Positions 1-9,225 of a stretch of 64,000 nt of DNA are shown here, piece by piece. This DNA is from Bradyrhizobium lupini (GTDB lineage: Bacteria > Pseudomonadota > Alphaproteobacteria > Rhizobiales > Xanthobacteraceae). Position numbers and translations under genes: made by a program. Numbering within the stretch: position 1 is the stretch's first letter; each line of letters begins with the position of its first letter. Location of the stretch: positions 1,178,001-1,242,000 of the forward strand of contig NZ_CP162553.1 of the NCBI RefSeq assembly GCF_040939785.1, given 5' to 3'. Under the pieces are notes generated by a model. That model had not been told where the DNA came from and did no database searches. It saw only the letters and a program-made list of their open reading frames with translations.

Positions 1-97
1 CGCGCCGATGCCGCACTGTGGACGCATTCGGCCGCCCTTCTGTGAGGCGTGTCTGGGGGCACGGCGGTGCCGTGTTTGGACCAAACCTTCTAGGGGT

Positions 98-297
98 ATG
101 ACTGTGAAGAAGATTGTATTTGTCGTGGGTGCTACGCTTGCTCTGGTAACGGTCGCGAATGCCGCGGATCTGCCGCGCCGCCAGCCCGTTCCCGTCTATT
201 CGAGCAGGCGCCGATCGGCAAGATGCCGATTGGCAAGAGCCCGGTTGGAAAGGCCCCGATCGGCAAGGCGCCCGGCCCCGTCGCAGCGCGCTACTGA
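98..297 (+). CDS. Secreted PxGK-repeat peptide, frameshifted
   Basis: Small exported protein of unknown function. The ATG at 98 opens a clear signal peptide (KK, then a hydrophobic core, ending VANA before ADLPRRQP). The mature part starts in the same frame, but near position 200 the reading shifts. From about 202 the +1 frame gives QAPIGKMPIGKSPVGKAPIGK and ends in AARY with a TGA at 295-297. Four or five (A/M/S)P(I/V)GK pentads make a short lysine- and proline-rich tail. Without the shift the frame would run to 331 as low-complexity arginine-rich sequence, which looks unnatural. The simplest reading is one missing base in 'tattcgagcag'. Similar short PIGK-tailed secreted peptides are, from memory, found in bradyrhizobia; no function is known to me. 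Confidence 0.6.
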
Positions 298-367
298 CGC
301 GTTAGCGAAATACCCGCAGAAGCAAGCGTAGACTCTGCGTGAGTGGCCGACAGTCGAGGGGCACAGC

Positions 368-1015
368 GTGACGAACAAACCTGATCGATCGGGACCCTGC
401 ATCCTTGCGGGATTTGCGCTCGCGGCCATGCTCGCGTGTACGACACCTTCGGCCTCGGCCCACGAAGCGAACAAGCGCGTTGCTGACGCAAACGCGCTTG
501 CCACGACCGACACCGTATCACGGCCGGCGCCATCGACCCGGCGCCCGGTCGCGCGCGCGGAAAAAGGTCCGTACTACGTCGATTTCCGCGCCCGCACGGC
601 GGCGAGCTGGGGCCACGCCTTCGTCTGGTACGGCAAGACCAGCGAGCGCGCCGTCGAAGTGGCAGGGCTCACGCCCGCCGGCGACACCTGGGCCTATGTG
701 CTTGGTCACCTCACCTGGGTGCCGGCGGAGACCGGCGCGAGCTACGGCGATCTCGACCCGGAGTATCTGACCGCGAACTACCGCGTCTATCTGAACGAAG
801 CCGACGCCAAGCGCGTGTTTGCCTATATCAAGAAATTGCAGGCGAGCTCGCCGGTCTGGAACGCCGAGACCACCAATTGCACCGGCTTCATCGGCGACAT
901 CGCCGAGTACATGGGATTGAAGGTCCCCTACCGCTGGCAGCGCCCCGAAAACTTTGTCAACAGCCTCAAGGAAATGAACGGCGGCCGCCAGATGGTGCGG
1001 CTGTCGACGGAATAG
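368..1015 (+). CDS. Secreted protein, possible permuted papain-like amidase
   Basis: A 215-residue protein with a GTG start at 368 and a signal peptide (hydrophobic core about residues 12-30, ending near ASA). After a disordered linker to about residue 65, the globular part has an early His motif, WGHAFVWYG, and a later Cys motif, TTNCTGFIGD. That His-before-Cys order is the one seen in circularly permuted NlpC/P60-like enzymes. This is an inference from motif order only. The frame continues without interruption to a TAG at 1013-1015. It probably acts in the periplasm. No operon partner is evident. Confidence 0.7.
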   Translation: MTNKPDRSGPCILAGFALAAMLACTTPSASAHEANKRVADANALATTDTVSRPAPSTRRPVARAEKGPYYVDFRARTAASWGHAFVWYGKTSERAVEVAGLTPAGDTWAYVLGHLTWVPAETGASYGDLDPEYLTANYRVYLNEADAKRVFAYIKKLQASSPVWNAETTNCTGFIGDIAEYMGLKVPYRWQRPENFVNSLKEMNGGRQMVRLSTE

Positions 1016-1503
1016 CCCGGCAGGGTTCGCCCGTCGGGCAAAACAGCCGCACAAATTTCGCGCGCCGCCTGTCAATCCCCGTCTGCCAAAATATTCCACT
1101 TTACCGAAATTCGGATTTGGCGTACCTACGACACACGCTGACCCGGGACAAGGGGCGGATCGCGATCGTCACGGACCGCGGGTTGGGCAGCGATGGACGC
1201 GACGGCGTCGGGCGCGGCGAGCCTTGCAGGGCGGGAAACCGTGAGCACAGGCTTCGCGCCTACGACACGGCGCCGACAGCGTCTTCGCATGGTTTCGGGT
1301 GCGAGCACACGCCAGCTCCCGAAGACCCAGCGAGGACGTGCGCGGACGGCGAAGTCGTGTGGTCCTGACGCCCGGGGTCTGTGCGTCAAGTCCTGTGGTG
1401 ATGCGTGCTGCCCGACCGGGCGCTTGCATCAGCCATCTGCGGGGCGACGGGGGCAATAGTGCATCGCTCCCCGGGGAGAGCACGAAGTAAGCCGTAAACC
1501 ACC

Positions 1504-1607
1504 GCGCAGGGAAGGCCGGGCGATTGGCTGACCTGTGGTCCACCCCGTGTGCATTCTTCTGGCGCACGGACTTGCGGGTGCCAGCCGGCGCCCGGCCTTC
1601 CCTGCGC
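1504..1607. repeat. Inverted repeat, 19-bp perfect arms
   Basis: GCGCAGGGAAGGCCGGGCG at 1504-1522 is exactly reverse-complemented at 1589-1607, with a 66-nt spacer. It lies in gene-free DNA and has no T-tract, so it is not an obvious terminator. It may be a remnant of a dispersed palindromic element. Confidence 0.8.
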
Positions 1608-1790
1608 CCTTGTCACGACGAGGGCGATGCGATCAGGCAAAGCTCGGGCGAAATGCGCCGGAGGATGCGAAGATGCGTCTGCTGTTTGCAAGTCGGATCG
1701 AGATTGATCGGAAGATTGTGCGTCCGTGCCCCGGACGCAGCGCAGCATCCCCCGGCAGAGCGAAGCATCGTCCGGTTCGACGGTGCGCTG

Positions 1791-1843
1791 CAGAGCCGGC
1801 GCCCATCTTTCAGAGCGCTCGCTGGGCATGGGTCGCGGCTCTG
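1791..1843. repeat. Imperfect palindrome (REP-like)
   Basis: CAGAGCCGGCGCCCAT at 1791-1806 pairs with ATGGGTCGCGGCTCTG at 1828-1843 with a few internal mismatches and a 21-nt loop. Flanking blocks (CCCCGGACGCAG near 1731 and CGTCCGGGACACGAG near 1870) extend the symmetry. This is consistent with a dispersed intergenic palindrome. Confidence 0.6.
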
Positions 1844-2010
1844 CGCGGCAACGCGAAGAGGCGTTGCAGCGCGTCCGGGACACGAGCCCGCGTCAATTAT
1901 CCGCCTCACGGAATCCGCCCACTCCCCGCATGATCGCCCCGCCTCCACCGCACGCCCTCGCAATAGACTTTTCCCGACCCGGGCGGCATCCTGCCGGCAT
2001 CGACCGATAA

Positions 2011-3036
<1,026 letters not shown>

Positions 3037-3061
3037 TCACTGCAAGAAGCGAGAGCAATTC

Positions 3062-4030
3062 ATGAAGGCTTATGTCTACGGCCCTGGTGGCGCTACGATT
3101 TCCGACGTCGCTCAACCAAAGCCTGAAGGCACGCAGGTGCTGGTCCGGGTCCGCGCCTGTGGCCTCAATCGCGCCGACACCGGCATGCGCAAGGGCCACG
3201 CCCATGGCGCGGCCGGCGGCGCCGGCACCGTGCTCGGCATGGAATGGGCCGGCGAGGTCGCCGCGCTCGGACCGGATGCCAAGGGCCTCAAGGTCGGCGA
3301 CCGCATCATGGGCTCGGGCGGCGCGGCGTTTGCCGAATACACGCTGGCCGATCACGGCCGCCTTTTCCACGCGCCCTCGAACATGAACTTCGAGGAAGCC
3401 GCCACCCTGCCCGTGGCACTCGCGACCATGCACAACGCCGTCGTCACCATCGGCGGCGTGCAGCCCGGGCAAGCCGTGCTGATCCAGGGCGCCAGCTCCG
3501 GCGTCGGCCTGATGGCGATGCAGATTGCGAAGCTCAAGGGCGCCAGGCTCGTGATCGGCTCCTCGACCGATGCTTATCGCCGCGGCCGGCTGAAGGAGTA
3601 TGGCGCCGACCTCGCGGTCAATTCCTCCGACCCCACATGGGTCGACGAGGTGCTGAAGGCGACGAACGGCGAAGGTGTCGACCTCATCGTCGACCAGGTC
3701 TCGGGAAAGGTCGCGAGCCAGAACCTCGCGGCGACCAAGGTCAAGGGTCGCATCGTCAATGTCGGCCGGCTCGGCGGCACCCATGCCGATTTCAATTTCG
3801 ACCTGCACGCGGCCCGCCGCATCGACTATGTCGGCGTCACCTTCCGCACCCGCACCATCGAGGAGATCCGTGAGATCTTCGACGAGGTCAAGAAGGACAT
3901 CTGGGGCGCGGTCGAGTCGCGAAGACTGCGGCTGCCGATCGACAAGGTGTTTGCCTTCAACGATATCGACAAGGCGTTCGAGCACATGGAGGCCAACAAG
4001 CACCTCGGCAAGATTGTCGTGACGGTGTAG
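3062..4030 (+). CDS. Zinc-binding-type alcohol dehydrogenase / quinone oxidoreductase
   Basis: A 322-residue medium-chain dehydrogenase/reductase. The N-terminal GroES-like half has CGLNRADTGMRKG and VLGMEWAGEV. The Rossmann half has the nucleotide loop GASSGVGLMAMQIAK at about residues 141-155. Catalytic and structural zinc cysteines are absent, so it fits the NADPH:quinone oxidoreductase branch rather than true zinc alcohol dehydrogenases. It probably reduces quinones or enones with NADPH. It lies 25 nt behind the nitronate monooxygenase gene, suggesting a joint oxidative detoxification unit (inference). A 33-nt-arm palindromic repeat follows the stop. Confidence 0.88.
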   Translation: MKAYVYGPGGATISDVAQPKPEGTQVLVRVRACGLNRADTGMRKGHAHGAAGGAGTVLGMEWAGEVAALGPDAKGLKVGDRIMGSGGAAFAEYTLADHGRLFHAPSNMNFEEAATLPVALATMHNAVVTIGGVQPGQAVLIQGASSGVGLMAMQIAKLKGARLVIGSSTDAYRRGRLKEYGADLAVNSSDPTWVDEVLKATNGEGVDLIVDQVSGKVASQNLAATKVKGRIVNVGRLGGTHADFNFDLHAARRIDYVGVTFRTRTIEEIREIFDEVKKDIWGAVESRRLRLPIDKVFAFNDIDKAFEHMEANKHLGKIVVTV

Positions 4031-4076
4031 TGGCCGCGACGACCAGAGAGAGCGGCAGCGCACCAGTCTCTCCACT

Positions 4077-4159
4077 CGTCATGGCCGGGCTTGTCCCGGC
4101 CGTCCACGTCTTTGTCGCTCCGAAGAACGTGGATGCCCGGGACAAGTCCGGGCACGACG
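4077..4159. repeat. Intergenic palindromic repeat, 33-nt arms
   Basis: The arm at 4077-4109 (containing GGGCTTGTCCCGGCC and ending CCACGT) pairs with the arm at 4127-4159 (starting ACGTGG and containing CCCGGGACAAGTCCGGG). The arms have roughly five mismatches and a 17-nt loop. It sits between two co-directional genes and lacks a T-tract. The sequence type recurs between genes in bradyrhizobia (recalled, not checked). Confidence 0.75.
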
Positions 4160-4244
4160 GAGTTCACCCGCTCCTGCAACTCACTAGCGTCTACGCCTGT
4201 GGATCGTCGCTTGATGTTCACCCGCGGCCTGCTAAATCCCCGCC

Positions 4245-5618
4245 ATGAGCTCCCAACACAACAAGACCTCAGTCGCAGCGATCTCGATATTCGCCAGCGG
4301 CGGCATGGCGGCGGCCAAGTTCGCGGTCGGGATCGCGATCGGCTCGCTGGCGCTAATCTCCGAGGCGCTGCATTCGTCGATCGACCTGGTCGCCACCATC
4401 ATCACCTGGGCGGTGGTGCGGGTGTCCGACAAGCCGGCGGACGAAGAGCATCATTACGGCCACGGCAAGCTCGAAAGTGTCTCGGCACTGGGCGTCACCG
4501 CCCTGCTCTACGTGCTCGCCGGTGGAATCCTGGTCCAGTCCTACAGCCATCTCCGAGAGGGAGTTGCGCCGCCGACGATCTCCGCCGTCCCTTTCGTCGT
4601 GCTGGTGATCGACATCGCCGTCAATTTCTGGCGCGCCCGTGCCCTGCACCGTGCCGCACGGGAGACCAGGAGCCAGGCGCTCGCCGCCGATGCGCTGCAT
4701 TTCGCCTCCGACGTGATGGGCTCGTTCGCCGTGATCGTGGGCCTGATCCTCGCCGGCCTCGGCTTCTGGTGGGGCGACGCGGCTGCCGCCGCCGCAGTGG
4801 CCGTGATGATCGCCCTGCTCGGCCTGCGCATGGCCGGCTCGACCGTGCAGACGCTGGTGGACCGCGCTCCGGAAGGCGCGCATGAGACGGCCACGGCCGC
4901 GATCCGCAGCGTGCCGGGCGTGATCGACATCGAGCGGCTCCGCGTGCGCATGGTCGGTGCCACCACGTTTATCGACACGATCGCAAAGGTGCCGCGGACC
5001 TACCCCATCGACCGGGTCGAGGACATCAAGCGCAACGCGCAAGCAGCCGTCGAGACGGCCTTCGGCGATACCGACCTCACCTTCACCGCAGTCCCCGTGG
5101 CGCGCGACAACGAGACCGTGCGCGACCGCATCATGGTCATCGCCCACAATTCGGGCCTCGCCATCCACCACGTCACCGTGCACGATCTCGGCGCCAAGCT
5201 GATCGTCAGCATCGACCTCGAGGTCGACGGGGGGATGCAGCTCTACGCCGCCCATGACGTCGCCAACACGCTGGAACGCAACATCCAGGAAGAGTTCGGC
5301 GCAGATGTCGAGGTCGACGTCCACATCGAGCCGCTGGAACCGGAACTGCCGTTCGGGGTCGATGCCGAACCGGAACGGGTGCGGGCCATCGCCGCAGCCT
5401 TGACGGAATATGCCGCCAGCGGCGAGATCCACGACATCCATAATGTTCGCGTCCGCAACACCGACGCCGGCGAGATCGTGAATTTCCACTGCCGCGCCGA
5501 GCCGTCGATGAGCGTCATCAGGGTGCACGAGCATGTCGATGCGATCGAGCGCGCGTTGCGGCGCGCGTTCCCGAGCGTGAAGCGCGTCATCAGTCACGCC
5601 GAACCGCCGCGTGCGTGA
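4245..5618 (+). CDS. Cation diffusion facilitator metal exporter
   Basis: A 457-residue inner-membrane CDF/FieF-type transporter that exports divalent metals (Zn2+, Fe2+, Co2+ or Mn2+) in exchange for protons. Six membrane segments lie within about residues 10-205. Metal-site motifs are visible in helix 2 (ALHSSIDLVA) and helix 5 (ADALHFASDVMGS), with DEEHHYGHGKLES between them. The cytosolic part (about 210-457) is longer than the usual 80-100 residues and seems to hold more than one ferredoxin-like CDF C-terminal module; the segments near VRDRIMVIAHNSGL and RVRAIAAALTEYAA look like repeats. That extension is unusual for the family. Metal specificity cannot be told from sequence alone. Confidence 0.88.
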   Translation: MSSQHNKTSVAAISIFASGGMAAAKFAVGIAIGSLALISEALHSSIDLVATIITWAVVRVSDKPADEEHHYGHGKLESVSALGVTALLYVLAGGILVQSYSHLREGVAPPTISAVPFVVLVIDIAVNFWRARALHRAARETRSQALAADALHFASDVMGSFAVIVGLILAGLGFWWGDAAAAAAVAVMIALLGLRMAGSTVQTLVDRAPEGAHETATAAIRSVPGVIDIERLRVRMVGATTFIDTIAKVPRTYPIDRVEDIKRNAQAAVETAFGDTDLTFTAVPVARDNETVRDRIMVIAHNSGLAIHHVTVHDLGAKLIVSIDLEVDGGMQLYAAHDVANTLERNIQEEFGADVEVDVHIEPLEPELPFGVDAEPERVRAIAAALTEYAASGEIHDIHNVRVRNTDAGEIVNFHCRAEPSMSVIRVHEHVDAIERALRRAFPSVKRVISHAEPPRA

Positions 5619-5845
5619 CAGAGAATGTGCGAGGAGTCACACGTTCTCGTTTCGGACTCGCCGCGCACGTAAGTTTGCGGACGCACGACGCACAAACTGC
5701 GCGTTGGATAAGAATAAATTCGCGTTAACGATTCGTTGACTCTCGACAGCCCGCGAAATCTGGATTCAAATCGAGCATGATTCGGAAGCGATGTGGGGCT
5801 GCTTCCGAACTCAAGTTGCAAGCAGGTTTCCAGGGGGCTTTAGGC

Positions 5846-8176
5846 ATGTCGCGTGCAGACGCCGCGAACGCGTGCGTCCAATCCGATTCGATCAAAGGAT
5901 TGGCGCAATCGATCGCGAAACCTGCCTATCATCGGCTCCTGATCGCGGAGCCTGCGCTACGCCGCGCCGTGCCGACGCTCATCATCGCATTCCTGATCAC
6001 GATCTGCCTCGGCGCGTTCGTGCAGGTCGTCGACCAGACGCGCCAGAAGCGGCTGGTGATCCGCCACGACATCTCGGCGCTCGCCGACCTGCTCGCCGAG
6101 CGTATCGACCGCCTCACCTCCGGGCGACAGGAGCGGCTGAAGAACATCGAGAGCCTCCCGGCGTTGCTGCCCGACCTCATCCCAACCTGGGGCACCGCCT
6201 CGGGCCGCCACGTCATCGTCACCTCGGCTGGAATCGACCGCCGCATCCTCGCTCGCATCCCGATCGACAGCGATCCCTCGGGCAACGACCGCCTGCTCGA
6301 CGCAATCACGACGGCGCAACTGCTGGCGGCACCGCCGCGCGACGACAACATCTCCGACATGACGCTGCCGAACGGCAACGCCGCAATGGCGACCGCGCGG
6401 CAGATCAAATCGTTGCCCGGCTTCGTGACCGTGATCCAGGAGCGCAACGAGCCGATCTGGGGCTCGGACGCCGCGCTATCGGTGACGCTGTCGGCCACCA
6501 CCGGCTTCGTGGTCCTGATCCTCGGCTTCGCCTTCCACTGGCAGTCCACCCGTGCCCGCGAGGGCGACCTGATCAACGACGCCGTGCGCGGCCGGATCGA
6601 CACCGCGCTCAACCGCGGCCGCTGCGGGCTGTGGGACTGGGACCTGTCGCGCGGCCGCATCTTCTGGTCGCAGTCAATGTTTTCAATGCTCGGCCTCGAC
6701 GGCCGCAACGAGCTCCTCACCTTCGGCGAGGTCAACGCGCTGGTGAAGTCCGACGACATCGACCTGTTCGAGATCGCCGACCAGCTCATCTCCGAGAAGA
6801 TCGACCACATCGACCAGACCTTCCGCATGCAGCATGTCGACGGCCACTGGATCTGGCTCCGCGTCCGCTGCGAGAAGACCAGCGGCGCGACCGATTCCAG
6901 CGTTCACCTGATCGGGATCGCGGTCGACATCACCGAGCAGAAGAGCCTCGCCGAGCGGACCGTGGAAGCCGATTTGCGCCTGCGCGACGCGATCGAGACC
7001 ATTCCCGAAGCCTTCGTCCTGTGGGACGCCAGCGACCGCTTGGTGCTCTGCAATTCGCACTTCCAGCGCCTGCACAAGCTGCCCGACAGCGCCGTCATCC
7101 CCGGCACCTCCTACGAGACCGTGCTGGAGGTCGGCCGCATGCCGGAGGTTCGCACCCGGCACAACGAGACTGCGAGCCAGGGCCCCGGTGCGCGGACCTT
7201 CGAGGCGCAGCTCGACGACGGCAGCTGGCTGCACATCAGCGAGCGCCGCACCAAGGACGGCGGCTACGTCTCGGTCGGCACCGACATCACCCGCATCAAG
7301 GAGCACGAGCAGAAGCTGGTCGACAACGATCTACGCCTGCGCGCCACCGTCATCGACCTTAAGCGCTCGCAGGCAGCCCTGGAGCGCCAGGCGGGCGAAC
7401 TCGCCGATCTCGCCGAGAAATACCAGCGCGAGAAGACCCGCGCCGAGGAAGCCAACCAGACCAAGTCGAAATTCCTCGCCAATATGAGCCACGAGCTGCG
7501 CACGCCGCTGAACGCGATCATCGGCTTTTCCGAAATCATGGGCTCGGGCATGTTCGGCGAGCTCGGCTCGGAGAAGTACCAGGAATACTGCCACGACATC
7601 CTGACCAGCGGGCATTACCTGCTCGAAGTCATCAACGACATCCTCGACATGTCCAAGATCGAGGCCGGCCGCATGAAGCTCGACATGGAAGAGCTCGACC
7701 TGGCGCAGACGCTGGCGGAATCCCTGCGGGTCGTCACCGGCCGCGCGCAGGACAAGCACCTGACGCTCGACGCCGACATCGCAAAGTCCATCTCCGTCGT
7801 CGCCGACCGTCGGGCCACCAAGCAGATCATCGTCAATTTGCTCTCCAACGCCGTGAAGTTCACGCCCGACGGCGGACGCATCGTGGTGCGCAGCCGGCAG
7901 CTCGACGACAGGATCGTGCTGATGATCGCCGACACCGGCATCGGCATCGCGCCGCATTCGCTGGCGCGGCTCGGCCGCCCCTTCGAGCAAGTCGAGAGCC
8001 AGCTCACCAAGACCTATCACGGCTCGGGACTGGGGTTGGCGATCGCCCGCTCGCTGGCGCAGCTTCATGGCGGCTCGATGCGGCTGCGCTCCAAACTCGA
8101 GGTCGGCACCGTCGTGCGCGTCACCCTGCCCCGCAACGCGATCAAGTCGGCGTCCGGAATATCGGCCGCGGCCTGA
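5846..8176 (+). CDS. PAS-containing sensor histidine kinase (PleC/DivJ-like)
   Basis: A membrane histidine kinase of about 776 residues. The ATG at 5846 is preferred because a GGGGGCTT ribosome site precedes it; an upstream in-frame ATG at 5777 lacks one. Two membrane helices (about residues 37-60 and 212-238) flank a periplasmic domain of roughly 150 residues. Two PAS modules follow (about 255-370 and 385-495), then a coiled coil, HisKA with NMSHELRTPLNAIIGFSE (phospho-acceptor His about 549), and HATPase with ADTGIGIAP and GSGLGLAIA. The HisKA-HATPase half resembles PleC/DivJ kinases that act on DivK-type receivers in alphaproteobacterial cell-cycle control. No receiver gene is adjacent, so the partner is unknown. 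Confidence 0.85.
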   Translation: MSRADAANACVQSDSIKGLAQSIAKPAYHRLLIAEPALRRAVPTLIIAFLITICLGAFVQVVDQTRQKRLVIRHDISALADLLAERIDRLTSGRQERLKNIESLPALLPDLIPTWGTASGRHVIVTSAGIDRRILARIPIDSDPSGNDRLLDAITTAQLLAAPPRDDNISDMTLPNGNAAMATARQIKSLPGFVTVIQERNEPIWGSDAALSVTLSATTGFVVLILGFAFHWQSTRAREGDLINDAVRGRIDTALNRGRCGLWDWDLSRGRIFWSQSMFSMLGLDGRNELLTFGEVNALVKSDDIDLFEIADQLISEKIDHIDQTFRMQHVDGHWIWLRVRCEKTSGATDSSVHLIGIAVDITEQKSLAERTVEADLRLRDAIETIPEAFVLWDASDRLVLCNSHFQRLHKLPDSAVIPGTSYETVLEVGRMPEVRTRHNETASQGPGARTFEAQLDDGSWLHISERRTKDGGYVSVGTDITRIKEHEQKLVDNDLRLRATVIDLKRSQAALERQAGELADLAEKYQREKTRAEEANQTKSKFLANMSHELRTPLNAIIGFSEIMGSGMFGELGSEKYQEYCHDILTSGHYLLEVINDILDMSKIEAGRMKLDMEELDLAQTLAESLRVVTGRAQDKHLTLDADIAKSISVVADRRATKQIIVNLLSNAVKFTPDGGRIVVRSRQLDDRIVLMIADTGIGIAPHSLARLGRPFEQVESQLTKTYHGSGLGLAIARSLAQLHGGSMRLRSKLEVGTVVRVTLPRNAIKSASGISAAA

Positions 8177-8179
8177 ATT

Positions 8180-9073
8180 CTACGATTGCAGCGACGGCGC
8201 GACTTCTCGCGCGACATTGACCAGCGCCGCGATCAGCGGCGTCATCGGATCACGCTGCGGGATCACCATGCCGATGCTGTAATTGACATCGGGATCGATG
8301 ATCGGGATCGAGCGCACCGTATCGGACAGGCCGAGCGTCTCGGCGAGCTTGGCCGGCATCACGCTGGCCCAGCGCCCCGTCTTCACATGCGTGAACAGCA
8401 CCAGCAGCGAATTCGAGGTCAAGGTCGGCGTCGCCTCGGCGCCGACCGAACGTAACGCGCGGTCGATGATGCGGCGGTTCTGCATGTCGGGCGTCAGCAG
8501 GCACAGCGGCACCTGTCCGACCTCCCGCCACGTCACCGTCTCGCGATCACCGAACATTCCATCCGGCGCGGTGAGCAGACGATAGCTCTCGCTGTAGAGC
8601 GGAATGGTGCGCACCTTGCCGATCGGCTCGTTCTCGATATAGGTCAGGCCTGCATCCACCTCGAGATTCTCGAGCAACCCCAGCACCTCGGATGAGGTGG
8701 TGGACTGGATGCGGAAACGCACCTCGGGATGCCTGGCGCGGAACGGCGTCGTCAGCGCAGCGACCATACCGAGCACGGTCGGGATTGCCGCAATTCGGAT
8801 CTCGCCGGAGAGCTGATGCTTCAGCCCGTTGATCTCGTCACGCATCGCGCGGGCATCGCCCACGATCCGCCGCGCCCAATCCAGCGCCCGCTCGCCTTCC
8901 GGCGTAAAACCCTGGAAGCGGGAGCCGCGCTGGACCAACATCACGCCGAGGATCTCCTCGAGCTGCTTCAGCCCGGTCGACATCGTCGGTTGCGTCACGC
9001 CGCACATTTCGGCGGCCCGGCCGAAATGCCGTTCCTTCGCCAGCGCCAGCAATAGTTCAAGCTTGTCGAGCAA
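8180..9073 (-). CDS. LysR-family transcriptional regulator
   Basis: A 297-residue LysR-type regulator. The N-terminal winged helix-turn-helix (residues 2-60, with HFGRAAEMCGVTQPTMSTGLKQLE) is followed by a periplasmic-binding-protein-like effector domain starting near residue 90 (GEIRIAAIPTVLG). It lies 152 nt downstream of glnE on the same strand and converges with the kinase gene before it, so its target is not obvious from position. Regulators of this subgroup often sit beside formate dehydrogenase genes, but none is in the window. Full length and intact. Confidence 0.9.
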   Translation of the reverse strand: MLDKLELLLALAKERHFGRAAEMCGVTQPTMSTGLKQLEEILGVMLVQRGSRFQGFTPEGERALDWARRIVGDARAMRDEINGLKHQLSGEIRIAAIPTVLGMVAALTTPFRARHPEVRFRIQSTTSSEVLGLLENLEVDAGLTYIENEPIGKVRTIPLYSESYRLLTAPDGMFGDRETVTWREVGQVPLCLLTPDMQNRRIIDRALRSVGAEATPTLTSNSLLVLFTHVKTGRWASVMPAKLAETLGLSDTVRSIPIIDPDVNYSIGMVIPQRDPMTPLIAALVNVAREVAPSLQS

Positions 9074-9225
9074 CCGTTCGTTCCCTCGGATCGTATGGTG
9101 GCATGCAAGCTAGCATGCCCTACCCCTTGCGACACGCAAAAACCGCCACGAATGCCTAGCGCTGCATCCAGCGCGTCGCCGCGACGCCCGCGGCGCGGGC
9201 TTGGAGCCGAACGTGCGGGAGGCGC

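Noticed and set aside
1032..1045. CGTCGGGCAAAACA shared with 43697-43710
   Set aside because: Only 14 nt shared and no TTGACA at the first site; not enough to call a second promoter unit.
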